Origin: CAVTWS01 sp963738445
Lineage (GTDB): Bacteria; Actinomycetota; Acidimicrobiia; Acidimicrobiales; SHLQ01
Length of the DNA stretch: 44,964 nt
NCBI GenBank assembly: GCA_963738445.1
Contig: CAVTWS010000020.1
Span: 1 to 44,964 of the forward strand
Direction: 5' to 3'
Shown here piece after piece: positions 7,466-17,117 of this stretch; the stretch's first letter is position 1; every line of letters begins with the position of its first letter. A program made the position numbers and the translations under genes. The notes below the pieces were generated by a model. It had not been told where the DNA came from, did not search any database, and was given only the letters and a program-made list of their open reading frames with translations.

Positions 7466-10400
7466 CTATCCGAAGGTGATGACCAGCTGGGGCGGTCGAT
7501 CCGGGGCCTTCTCCTTGCTGTGGAGCTGTTGCTCGGACCCGCCACCGCTCTCCGTCGCATCCCGGATGAGGAACCCGTTGTTGCCGGAGGTGTACATCGT
7601 CTGGATCTGGGTGAGCACGTTCCACTGACGCCACCCCGAGCCCGAGCCGACGGTGGCGGCCGTACCGGCTGTCGTCGGCTGGTTCTGCCAGGTGACACCC
7701 GTTTCGGTCCACGCCGACGTGATCCGCAGGGCCTGGAGCGTGCGCCCGTTCACAGCCGAGGCGGCATAGAGCCGGAGGTTTGCACCGGTCACCTGGCAGC
7801 CGGCCGGAATGGTGGGCAGGGTGAAGCGCACGAGAGCCCGCGAGTTGGCGCCCGACTTTGCTGTCACCTTCAGAACGCTGTCGGTCGCGAAGTTGTTCGA
7901 TGCCGAGGACTGGAGGATCCAGCTGTCGGCGACGCTGTTCAACGTGACCGAGCCCCCAGCGCAGGCCGCCGTGACGGACCACGTGGTGGTCGCCGGGGTC
8001 GTATCCTGATTCCCCGCCCCGTCGGTGGCCCGCACCGAGAACGTGTGTACTCCAACGGCCAGTCCTGACAGGGTCAGCGGCGACGAGCACGCACCGAACG
8101 GCGCGCCGTCGAGCGAGCATGATAACGAGGCGGTCTCGTTCGACGAGAAGGTCAACGTGGCCGTCGTGGCTGATGTCGATGCCGGCGGTCCGGAGTTGAT
8201 GGCCGTCTCGGGCGCCGTCGTGTCGGCCGGCGGACCCACCTCGATGGTCCACACGTGCATCGCCGGCGACGGATCCACGTTGCCTGCGGCGTCGACGGCC
8301 TGCACGGCGAAGGTATGCGTACCGACGGCCAACCCGCTGTATGCCGTCGGCGACACGCAGCTCGCGAGCGGTGCTCCGTCGAGGCCGCAGAGGAACGTGG
8401 AGCCACCCTCATCGGCCGAGAACCCGATGGTCGCCGAAGCGGCAGTCGTCGTGCCCGGACCGCTGTCGATGACCGTCTGCGGCGCCGTGGTATCCGGAGT
8501 GACCGGCGCGAAGGTGACGACCAGCTGCGGTCGGTTCTCACTCTTCTCCCGGCTGTTGAGCAGGAACTCGGCATCCTGGTTCTCGGTCTGGTCGCGAACC
8601 TGGAAACCGTGCAACCCAGCGACGCTGTACATCGAGTGCAGCTGGGTCGTGACGTTCCACTCGACGTACCCCGTGGTCGAGCCCGACAGAGCCGTCGCCG
8701 GGGAGTCGGACACCGACGGCTGCACACTCCAGTTGACAGCACCTTCCGTCCAGGCGGTCGTGACCCGGCGCACCTCGATTGTCCGACCCGATGCCCCACC
8801 TGTCTGATACAGCCGCAACGTTGCGGACTGGACGACGCATCCGGTCGGCGGCGTCGCCGGTACGGCGAAGTCCAGCAGGGCCCGAAGATTGTTGCTCGGT
8901 CCCTTCGACATCACCTTCAGCGTCGAGTCGGTCCCCAGGTTGCTGCTCGGGCTTCCTTGATCGAGCCAGGCATCAGCGTCGGCCGCGTACGTCGTCGTCA
9001 CGCCGCAGTCCGGCGGCGGTGCCGCCACGGTCCAACTGGCCGTCGCCGGCGAGCCGTCGACGTTGCCAACGGCGTCGGTCGCCGCTACCTGGAACGTGTG
9101 CCCTCCGACGATCAGACCGGTGAGGTGCGTGGGCGAGGTACACGTGGCGAACGATGCGCCGTCGAGTGAGCAGGCGAACGTGCTGCCCGATTCGGTGGCG
9201 GAGAACGAGATATCCGCCACTGTGGACGTACCGTCGAGCGGTGCGGTTCCGATGGTGGTCTCCGGTGCCGAGGTGTCGGCGATGAACACCGTCCAGGACC
9301 GCACCTCGGGAGTCGGGTCGAAGTTGCCGGCGGCATCCACGGCCCTCACCTCGAGGGTGTGAGCGCCCGCCGAGAGGTCACTGAAGGTGACCGGGTTCGA
9401 GCACGACACCCAGGCGGCCACAGCGGAACTGTCGATGCGGCACTGGTAGGTGAGTCCCGGCGTCGGGGTGACGTTGTCCGAACCGGCAAGACCGAACGTC
9501 GCTGGACCGCTGACCGTCCCTGTCGGACCGGTCACGATCTGTGTGCTCGGTGCGGTGGTGTCGAGCACCTCCCACTGGCGGCTCGCCGACACCGGATCGA
9601 CGTTGCCGACCGGATCGATGGCTCGCACGCTGAACTGGTGCGGACCGGGCTGGAGATCGGTGAAGGGCACCGGCGACGTGCACGACGCCAGCGTGCCGCC
9701 GTCCAGGACACACTCGAAGGTCGAGCCCACCTCGGACGACGAGAACGTGAACGCCGCCGACGTCGTGGCAGTCGGACCGGTGGGTCCGGAGTCGATCGTG
9801 GTGTCCGGCGGCGTGGCGTCGACGGGGGTGATCGTCCACTCGTAGGTCGCCGGTGTGGTGTCGGTGTTGCCGACCGGGTCGACGGCCCGAGCCCGCATGA
9901 GGTGCGAGCCGGGAGTGAGGTCGCTGAGGGTCGGGTTGGCGGGGCAGGCGACGAACACACCCGAGTCGAGGGCGCATTCGAACGTCGCTCCGAGCTCGCT
10001 GGCCGTCAACGTGAAGCTGGCTGATGTCGACGGTGTGGACGATGCCGGACCGGACTCGATCGCCGTCTCGGGAGGCGTCGTGTCCGGCGGGAGCTCGATG
10101 CTCCACGAGACGCTGGCGGGCGTCGGGTCCACGTTGCCGTTCGGGTCGGTGGCTCGAACGGTGAAGACGTGCTGACCGAGCGCCAGACCGGTGAAGCCGT
10201 ACGGCGAGGTGCACGCGACCGGGAGGCCCCCGTTGATGGAGCACTCGAAGGTCGACCCCGCGGCGCCGGACGAGAATGTGAACGAGGCACTCGTGGATGT
10301 GGTGACCGGGTCTGGTCCGCTGTCGACGGTTGTCTGCGGCAAGGTCACCACCGTCCAGGTGTGACTCGCCGGCGTCGGATCCACGTTGCCGTCACCATCC

Positions 10401-13400
10401 ACCGAACGCACCAGCAGGGTGTGGGCGCCGGGACCGAAGCCGGTCACCACGTGCGTGCCGAACCCGGTCGGGGTGCAGGAGTCAGGTGAGAAGGCTGCGC
10501 CGTCGAGGGCGCACTCGAACGCGACACCGGCCTCGTCCGAGGAGAACGTGAACAGCGCAGTCGTGGCGGTCGTCGGCGACGTCGGGCCGGCGAGCACGGA
10601 CGTGTCCGGGACCAGGCGGACCGTCCACCCCCATGTGACGGGTGAGCCGTCGACGATGAGGTGCGCGCTCACCGCCCGCGCGCTCAGCTCGTGTTGACCG
10701 TCGGTGAGACCGTTCAGCGTGTACGGCGACGGACACGGGCCGAACGGACCCAGGTCGAGCGCACACTCGAAGGTCGACCCGGGCAGGCTCGCCCTGAAGG
10801 TGAACTCGGCCGAGGCGCTGTCGACCTCGCTGGCCGGTCCGGTCAGCACGGTCGTGTCAGGGCTGGGTACGACCGTGAACGTATCCTCGGCAGGGGTCGC
10901 GTCGGCGACGCCGAATGCGTTGACCGCACGAACCCGGAGCAGATGTGTCCCGAGGCCGACATCATCGAGCACGGTGGGCGACACACACGGTCCGTAGGGC
11001 GCCAGGTCCACCGAACACTCGAACGTCGCGTTCACGACGTCGCTGGAGAAGGCGAAGCCGACGGTGGCCAGCGCGTCCTCGCCGGCGCCGACCACGGGGT
11101 CGGCGCCGATGTCGATGGTGGTGTCCGGAGGCGGCACGGCCGGAACGACGGTCCAGGTGTAGGAGGTCACCGGAGGCTCGCTGAGGGGCTCGGTCACGAG
11201 CGCGTGAACCTCGAGCGTGTGGTTCCCTACTGGCACCCCGGAGATGACGAGCGGTGACACGCAGGTGGTGAATGAACCGCCGTCGAACGAGCAGGCGAAG
11301 GCCGAAACGGGGCCTGTCGCCGACAGCACGAACGTCGCCGTGGTGTCCTGGGTCGTCGCCGACGGGCCGGACACGACGGTCACCGCGGGCGGCACGGTGC
11401 CGACGATCCAGGTGAACTCGGACGGTGTCGGATCGACGTGGCCGGCCGTGTCGATCGAACGCACGAGGATGTCGTGTTCTCCCACGATCAGGCCCGTCAC
11501 GGAGAGCGGCGATTCGCACGAGGTGAACAAGGCCGCGTCAGCTGCCTCGTCGATCGCACACTCGAACCGTGCCGCCGGTGCCGTCGACGTGAAGGCGAAG
11601 ACGGCATCGGTCGATTCCGTCGACTCGTCGGGCGACGACACGATGATCGTGTCGGGAAGGGGCGTGACCTGCCAGAGGTGAACGGCCGGGCTCGCGTCGA
11701 CGGTGCCGGCGACGTCCTTGGCCCGCACGAGGAGGGTGTGGGTGCCGACCGCCAGGCTGGTCATGGTCCACACCCCGGCGCACGAGGAGAACGAGCCCCC
11801 GTCGAGCGAGCACTCGAAGGTCGAGCCGGCGACGTTCGAGGAGAAGACGAACTCCGCCGACGTGTTCACTGTGGAGGGTTCCGGCGCAGCCAGGATCGTG
11901 GTGTCGAGCACGACGGCCGTCGCGATCGCGAACGGCGACAGCCCAGACGTCTGGCCGCAGACCTCGCCGTTCACGAGATCGACCGACGAGGTCACGTCGA
12001 CCCAGGCGCCACCCTCGAAGTGGAGCAGCGTGACCTCCTCGGCGACGCTGCCCGGAGTGAAGTCCAGGCAGATGGTGATCGGCGTGACCACGGTCGCCGT
12101 CGTGGAGACGTCGTAATACTGAGATCCGGCCAGCAGGTAGCTGGCACCCAGCGGCGGTGGGCTGACGAGCGTGAGGACGCTCGTCGCGCCGGCCACGGTC
12201 ACTCCGGCGAAGGTCACGGATGCGCCGGTCGGCCCGGCGACGAGGTCGACGGTCACGTTCGTGCCCACCGGCGTGTTCGGTGCCGGCGGGGTGATGGCCC
12301 ACGTGAAGATGCTCGGTGTCGGATCGACCAGACCGAAGACGTTGGTCGAGGTGACGGTGAAGGTGTGTTGGCCGACCCCGAGTCCGGTGTAGGTCACGGG
12401 CGAGGCGCACGCCACGAGAGCAGAGCCGTCGAGCGCACAGGAGAAGGCCGAACCCTCCTGGTCAGCCGAGAACGTGAAGGTGGCTTCGCTCGACGGAGTC
12501 AGCGCCGGCGGCATGGAATCGACCGACGTCGACGACGGGCCCACGATGGTCCACGACGCGGGCTCCGGAGTGGGGTCGACATTCGAGCTGGCGTCCACCG
12601 CCCGGACCAACATCAGGTGGGTCCCGGCGGCCAACCCGCCGAACGAGACGGTGTTGTCCGGTGGGCCCGCACACGGTTCGAACACCAGCACGACCGCGGG
12701 GTCGACGGCACATTCGAACGTCACGCCGAGCTCGTTGCTCGAGAAGGTGAAGACCGAAGGCGACCCGAGACCGACCTCGCTCAGCGGCCTCGACTCGATG
12801 ATCGTCTCCGGCGCGATCTCGTCTCCGACCGTCCACTCCCACACGGCGGGGACGACCTCGGCGAGCAGGTTCAGCTTCGTGGCCGTGACTTCGAGCGTGT
12901 GAGCCCCTGCGGTCAGGTCGGCGAAGACGACCGGGCTCGAGCAGAAGGCCAGCGGAGCGCCGTCGAGCGAGCACTGGATCAGCGCGCTCGGGTCGTCGAC
13001 CGAAATGGCGAACGTCGCCGTGGTGTCCAGCGTGGTCGGTTCCGGACCACTCTCGATGGCCACAACTGGCGGGGTCAGATCCCCGCTGTCCCAGGCGTGC
13101 TCGGCGGGTGTCAGGTCCGTCCCGCCGCCGGGGGCGACCGCCCTGACCCAGAGGGAGTGGGCGCCGAACGGAACGTCCGTGAACGTCGTCGACGAGGAGC
13201 ACGCCGTGAAGGCGGCCAGATCGAGGGAGCACTGGAACGTCGTGCCCGGGGTGTCGCTGGTGAAGGTGAACGACGCCTCCGTACTGTCAACCTCGGGCGC
13301 CGGGCCGCTGACGATCGTGGTCTCGGGTTCGCCTTCGACGGTCACGACGTACTGAGCTGGCGTCGGATCGACATTGCCCAGCTCGTCCACGGCCCGGATC

Positions 13401-14494
13401 AGGACCTCGTGTTCGCCGCCGCCGAGATCGGCGAGCGGAATGTGATGAGGCGACTCACACCCTTCATAGGGTCCGGCATCCACCGAGCATTCGAAAGCGA
13501 GATCGATCAGCAAGGTGCCGTTGTCGGACCCGGTGAAGGTGAACCGCACGCTGTCAGGCTGCACGAGGTCGGTCGGGCCGAGCACGGTCACGTCGACCAG
13601 GGTCGTGTCCGGCGGGACGAGGTCCTGGACGATCCACTCGGCGATCACGGGGGTCTGGTCGACCACCGCCGTACCGTCGAGGTATCGGAACTCGTTGGAC
13701 GCCTGCACCTCGAAGGTGTGGGCGTCCGGCGCGAGGCCGCCGGCGACGTACGGCGACGTGCAGGCGATGAACGCTGTGCCGTCGAGCGAACACCTGAAGG
13801 TCGCGCCGGGCTGGTCGGACGTGAAGGTGAACGTGGCGGTCGTCGAGCCGCTGGGATCGGATGGGCCACTCAGGATGGTGGTCTCGGGTTCGCCGACGAC
13901 CTCCCACGAGAAGCTCGCCGGGGTGGGATCGACGTTGCCCAACAGATCGAGCGCCCGGACCTCGATCGAGTGGGGCCCGGACACCAGGCCCACGAGCTCG
14001 AGAACCGAGCCGCAGGAGGCGAAGGACTCGCCATCGACCGCGCATTCGAACTCCTCGACCACCAGGCTGCTCTGGAAGGCGAAGATGACGTCGGGGCCGC
14101 TGACGGCGGGCGGGGCCGTGGCGATCGAGGTGTCTGGTGGCGTGCCTCCCGTCGGACCCAGTATCAGCCACTCGTACCGCTCGGGCGTGGTGTCGACGAC
14201 GCCGCTCGTATCCCTCGCCCTCACCTCGAAGACGTGAGCCCCGACGGCGAGACCGGTGACCTCACGAGGTGAGGAGCAGTTCGCGAAGTCAGCGAGGTCG
14301 AGCGAGCACTCGAACTGGAAGACCGGGGTTCCGTCGGGTTCAGCGCCGCTGAACTCGAAGATGGCGGAGGTGAACGGGGTCTCGCTGTCCGGGCCGAGAT
14401 CGATCGAGGTGTCCGGGGCCGAGAGATCGACCACCGTCCACACCCGCGTCGCCGGTGTCGGGTCGGCGTTACCCGTGGTGTCGATCGCCCGCAC
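7466..14494 (-). CDS. Giant surface protein, C-terminal 2,342 residues: Ig-like repeats and two DNRLRE domains
   Basis: Uninterrupted for 7 kb. By eye I count about 21 repeats of about 90 residues with the pattern P-D-T-x-I-x-x-G-P, A-x-F-x-F, F-E-C-S-L-D-G, C-x-S-P, L-x-x-G-x-H-T-x-x-V-R-A, GNVDPTPA and W-T-V. Each has one pair of cysteines, suggesting an intradomain disulphide. A different domain opens NTPVGTNVTVDL and ends CGQTSGLSPFAIAT (about 12285-11925). DNRLRE domains lie at about 9008-8505 (YAADADAWLDQGSPSSNLG) and 7965-7466 (VADSWILQSSASNNFATDS), each closing with QL-V-V/I-T-F. There is no LPxTG or C-terminal membrane anchor. The upstream limit is a frame break near 14570, not a true start. 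Confidence 0.9.
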   Translation of the reverse strand: MRAIDTTGNADPTPATRVWTVVDLSAPDTSIDLGPDSETPFTSAIFEFSGAEPDGTPVFQFECSLDLADFANCSSPREVTGLAVGAHVFEVRARDTSGVVDTTPERYEWLILGPTGGTPPDTSIATAPPAVSGPDVIFAFQSSLVVEEFECAVDGESFASCGSVLELVGLVSGPHSIEVRALDLLGNVDPTPASFSWEVVGEPETTILSGPSDPSGSTTATFTFTSDQPGATFRCSLDGTAFIACTSPYVAGGLAPDAHTFEVQASNEFRYLDGTAVVDQTPVIAEWIVQDLVPPDTTLVDVTVLGPTDLVQPDSVRFTFTGSDNGTLLIDLAFECSVDAGPYEGCESPHHIPLADLGGGEHEVLIRAVDELGNVDPTPAQYVVTVEGEPETTIVSGPAPEVDSTEASFTFTSDTPGTTFQCSLDLAAFTACSSSTTFTDVPFGAHSLWVRAVAPGGGTDLTPAEHAWDSGDLTPPVVAIESGPEPTTLDTTATFAISVDDPSALIQCSLDGAPLAFCSSPVVFADLTAGAHTLEVTATKLNLLAEVVPAVWEWTVGDEIAPETIIESRPLSEVGLGSPSVFTFSSNELGVTFECAVDPAVVLVFEPCAGPPDNTVSFGGLAAGTHLMLVRAVDASSNVDPTPEPASWTIVGPSSTSVDSMPPALTPSSEATFTFSADQEGSAFSCALDGSALVACASPVTYTGLGVGQHTFTVTSTNVFGLVDPTPSIFTWAITPPAPNTPVGTNVTVDLVAGPTGASVTFAGVTVAGATSVLTLVSPPPLGASYLLAGSQYYDVSTTATVVTPITICLDFTPGSVAEEVTLLHFEGGAWVDVTSSVDLVNGEVCGQTSGLSPFAIATAVVLDTTILAAPEPSTVNTSAEFVFSSNVAGSTFECSLDGGSFSSCAGVWTMTSLAVGTHTLLVRAKDVAGTVDASPAVHLWQVTPLPDTIIVSSPDESTESTDAVFAFTSTAPAARFECAIDEAADAALFTSCESPLSVTGLIVGEHDILVRSIDTAGHVDPTPSEFTWIVGTVPPAVTVVSGPSATTQDTTATFVLSATGPVSAFACSFDGGSFTTCVSPLVISGVPVGNHTLEVHALVTEPLSEPPVTSYTWTVVPAVPPPDTTIDIGADPVVGAGEDALATVGFAFSSDVVNATFECSVDLAPYGPCVSPTVLDDVGLGTHLLRVRAVNAFGVADATPAEDTFTVVPSPDTTVLTGPASEVDSASAEFTFRASLPGSTFECALDLGPFGPCPSPYTLNGLTDGQHELSARAVSAHLIVDGSPVTWGWTVRLVPDTSVLAGPTSPTTATTALFTFSSDEAGVAFECALDGAAFSPDSCTPTGFGTHVVTGFGPGAHTLLVRSVDGDGNVDPTPASHTWTVVTLPQTTVDSGPDPVTTSTSASFTFSSGAAGSTFECSINGGLPVACTSPYGFTGLALGQHVFTVRATDPNGNVDPTPASVSWSIELPPDTTPPETAIESGPASSTPSTSASFTLTASELGATFECALDSGVFVACPANPTLSDLTPGSHLMRARAVDPVGNTDTTPATYEWTITPVDATPPDTTIDSGPTGPTATTSAAFTFSSSEVGSTFECVLDGGTLASCTSPVPFTDLQPGPHQFSVRAIDPVGNVDPVSASRQWEVLDTTAPSTQIVTGPTGTVSGPATFGLAGSDNVTPTPGLTYQCRIDSSAVAAWVSCSNPVTFSDLSAGAHTLEVRAVDAAGNFDPTPEVRSWTVFIADTSAPETTIGTAPLDGTSTVADISFSATESGSTFACSLDGASFATCTSPTHLTGLIVGGHTFQVAATDAVGNVDGSPATASWTVAAPPPDCGVTTTYAADADAWLDQGSPSSNLGTDSTLKVMSKGPSNNLRALLDFAVPATPPTGCVVQSATLRLYQTGGASGRTIEVRRVTTAWTEGAVNWSVQPSVSDSPATALSGSTTGYVEWNVTTQLHSMYSVAGLHGFQVRDQTENQDAEFLLNSREKSENRPQLVVTFAPVTPDTTAPQTVIDSGPGTTTAASATIGFSADEGGSTFLCGLDGAPLASCVSPTAYSGLAVGTHTFAVQAVDAAGNVDPSPAMHVWTIEVGPPADTTAPETAINSGPPASTSATTATLTFSSNETASLSCSLDGAPFGACSSPLTLSGLAVGVHTFSVRATDGAGNQDTTPATTTWSVTAACAGGSVTLNSVADSWILQSSASNNFATDSVLKVTAKSGANSRALVRFTLPTIPAGCQVTGANLRLYAASAVNGRTLQALRITSAWTETGVTWQNQPTTAGTAATVGSGSGWRQWNVLTQIQTMYTSGNNGFLIRDATESGGGSEQQLHSKEKAPDRPPQLVITFG

Positions 14495-17117
14495 CGAGAA
14501 GGTATGAGCTCCGGCGATCGGCGTCTCGACCTGGTACGGCTCGAGCCCGGTGCACGAGCCCGAACACCACGCCGTCGAGTGAGCACTCGAACTCGAGGTC
14601 CAGATCGAGCGACTGGTTGTCCGAGCCGGTGAAGGTGAACACCGAGATCGCGCTCGCGCTCAGACTGGGCGGGCCGGTCAGAATCGTGGTGTTCGGGGCG
14701 ACGGTGTCGGGGCCCAGGATCACCTCCCATTCGTATGCCGGGAGCAGCTGCGGATCGATCGGCGGTGAACCGCCGGCGCCGACTGCCTGCACCTGGAACG
14801 TGTGACTCCCGTTCTCCAGATGTGTATAGGTGACCGGTGAGGTGCACCCCTCGAAGGGCAGACCATCGAGCGAGCACAGGAACGAGGCATCAGCGACGTC
14901 GGCGACGAAGGTGAAGCTGGCCGTGCCGGTCGTGCTCACGACATCGGGTCCAGACGTGACCGAGGCCAGCGGGGCCACGCCCGTGCCGCCGGCGATGGCG
15001 AACAGCGAGAAGCCTTCCGGTTGCCCACATACCCAGCCGCCCACGGGCTCGTTGGTCACCGTGATGTCGGTCCAGAGGCTGCCATCGAAGTGAAGCAGGC
15101 GGACGGCCGTGGTGCCGAACGACGAAGGCTCGTAGGGCAGGCACACGGTGACCGGCTCCGAGTAGTCGGCGGTCGTGCTGATCTCGAGGAACCCACCACC
15201 CGCGATCGAGTAACCGCCGGGGAGAGCCGGGCCGCCGTTGGCGGGCTCGATGATCGTGGCCCCGCCTGCGAACACCTCGGCGAAGGTGACCTCGGCGGTG
15301 CCGGCACCGGTGAGCGGGATCGCGACCCGGACATTCGTACCCACAGGCGTGTTCGGGGCGGGCGTGATGATCGTCCACTGTCGGCTGGCCGGAGTCGGAT
15401 CGACGTTGCCGGCCGCATCGACAGAGCGGACCAGCAGCGTGTGGGACCCGAAGGACAGACCCTCGAAGATGGCCGGCGATTCACATTCGGTGAAGGGCGC
15501 GAGATCCAGCGAGCACTCGAGGATCGCCGCCGGGTCGGTCGACGAGACGCCGAAGGTGGCGATGGTGCTGGCGGTCGTTGCCGGTGGTCCGAAGCCGATC
15601 TCGGTGTCCGGCGCGATCACGTCGATGACGGTCCACTCCCGGGCCGAGATCAGCGGCTCGTAGAAGGGCTCGACCGGCAGGCCGAACTGATCCACGACCG
15701 TCGGGTGGATGGCGTGGACCTCGAAGGTGTGCGGCCCCGCGGGCAGGTTCGGATACGTCCTCGGTGAGGCGCACGGTGCCGGTTGCGCCCCGTCGAGCGA
15801 GCATCGGAAATCGGTGCCGGGTGACGACGTCGAAAACACCAGAACGGCCGTCGGATCTTCCGTCTGGATACCAGGACCGGACTCGATGACGGTGACGGGA
15901 GCGGTCACGTGGGTGATGACCCACTCATGCTCTTCCCACTGCGTCGCCACGCTGCCGAGGGGATCGGTGACGAGGACGGCGAAGTAGTGGTGACCGATGT
16001 CGAGGCCGCTGTACGAGTGCGGCGAGGAGCACGTCTCCTGGACGCCGTCGAGCCAGCACTCGAACGTGGCCCCCGGTACGTCGGCGACGAAGGTGAACGT
16101 GGCGTCGGCGCTCTCCGTGAACTCCGCCGGGCCGGAGACGATGACCGCTTGCGGCGGCGGCGACACGGCCCATTCGTGGATCGCCGGTGCGAGGTCGACG
16201 TTGCCCGCACCGTCGATGGTGCGAACCCGCATGATGTGGACACCCCGCTGGAGGTCGGAGAACTGCTGCGGCGAGGTGCACGAGTTGTACGCCGTGCCAT
16301 CGAGCGCGCACTCGAAGGAGAAGTCGGAGCGGTTGTCCGAACCCGTGAAGGTGAACGTGGCCACCGAGTTCTGGTCGACGACGGGCGGTCCCGCAATGAT
16401 CGTGGTGTCGGGCGACACGGTGTCCGGACCGAGCTCTACCGACCAGGTGTACACCGTCGGCGGTTCCTGGGCGACGCCCTGCGGATTGGTGGCGACGATC
16501 TCGAGCACCTGGGTCCCGTCGACCAGATTTCGGGCCGCGTAGGGAGAAGTGCACGCCGTGAAATCGCTGTCGTTCAGCGAGCACTCGAAGGTCGAACCGG
16601 GCTGGCTGGCCGCGAACACGAAGATGGCACTCTCGGTGGTGTGTGGCGAGGAGGGGCCCGAGGTGACGACGGTGGTCGGGGCGGCAACGACGGTCCACGA
16701 CCGAGTCGCCGGCGTGCTGTCGGGATTCCCGGCGAGGTCGACCGCGCGAACGGCGAACGTGTGGGCACCGGGCGCCAGGACGCCCGCATCCGCCGGCGAG
16801 GAGCACGCGGCGAAGGGCGTTCCGTCGAGCGAGCACTCGAAGGTGAGCCGCGTGGCCGGGGTTGCGTTGTCGACACCGAAGAACTCGAACACCGAACCCG
16901 TCGGACCGGTCAGGCTTCCCTCAGCGGGGCCGGACAGCAGACCGGTGCCCGGTGCCGTGGTGTCGGCTGTCATCGTCCAGGTGTAGGTGGCCGGCGTCGG
17001 ATCGACGTTGCCGTCGATCGGCGCCGAGGGATCGAGCAGCTTCGGCGGTGTCGACGGCGCGCACCTCGAACGTGTGGGAGCCCGGCGCGAGCTGCGGATC
17101 CTGGTAGGTGAAGACAT
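14469..17117 (-). CDS. Giant surface protein, Ig-like repeat segment
   Basis: An open frame joined to the next segment by a break near 14570: the phase reads FECSLDGVVFG and then loses sense, while the other phase picks up at AHTFSVRAIDTTGNADPTP. It holds about eight Ig-like repeats, for example FECSLDGTPFAACSSP and VRAVDLAGNPDSTPATRSW, plus a second copy of the NTPVGTNV domain (about 15360-15000) ending CGQPEGFSLFAIAG. Upstream, its phase becomes sensible around 17030 (DGNVDPTPATYTW). This is not an independent gene: no ribosome site or signal peptide is present. Confidence 0.75.
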   Translation of the reverse strand: MSSPTRIRSSRRAPTRSRCAPSTPPKLLDPSAPIDGNVDPTPATYTWTMTADTTAPGTGLLSGPAEGSLTGPTGSVFEFFGVDNATPATRLTFECSLDGTPFAACSSPADAGVLAPGAHTFAVRAVDLAGNPDSTPATRSWTVVAAPTTVVTSGPSSPHTTESAIFVFAASQPGSTFECSLNDSDFTACTSPYAARNLVDGTQVLEIVATNPQGVAQEPPTVYTWSVELGPDTVSPDTTIIAGPPVVDQNSVATFTFTGSDNRSDFSFECALDGTAYNSCTSPQQFSDLQRGVHIMRVRTIDGAGNVDLAPAIHEWAVSPPPQAVIVSGPAEFTESADATFTFVADVPGATFECWLDGVQETCSSPHSYSGLDIGHHYFAVLVTDPLGSVATQWEEHEWVITHVTAPVTVIESGPGIQTEDPTAVLVFSTSSPGTDFRCSLDGAQPAPCASPRTYPNLPAGPHTFEVHAIHPTVVDQFGLPVEPFYEPLISAREWTVIDVIAPDTEIGFGPPATTASTIATFGVSSTDPAAILECSLDLAPFTECESPAIFEGLSFGSHTLLVRSVDAAGNVDPTPASRQWTIITPAPNTPVGTNVRVAIPLTGAGTAEVTFAEVFAGGATIIEPANGGPALPGGYSIAGGGFLEISTTADYSEPVTVCLPYEPSSFGTTAVRLLHFDGSLWTDITVTNEPVGGWVCGQPEGFSLFAIAGGTGVAPLASVTSGPDVVSTTGTASFTFVADVADASFLCSLDGLPFEGCTSPVTYTHLENGSHTFQVQAVGAGGSPPIDPQLLPAYEWEVILGPDTVAPNTTILTGPPSLSASAISVFTFTGSDNQSLDLDLEFECSLDGVVFGLVHRARAVPGRDADRRSSYLLGAGDRHHG

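Noticed and set aside
7466..7560. LPxTG or other cell-wall sorting signal at the C-terminus of the giant protein
   Set aside because: The frame ends directly after a DNRLRE domain (QLVITFG) with no LPxTG, hydrophobic helix or basic tail.
11438..14272. 944-codon open frame on the plus strand
   Set aside because: It is the antisense of the Ig-like repeat gene, is rich in Arg and Gly with no recognisable motif, and exists because the GC-rich repeat leaves few stops on the other strand.
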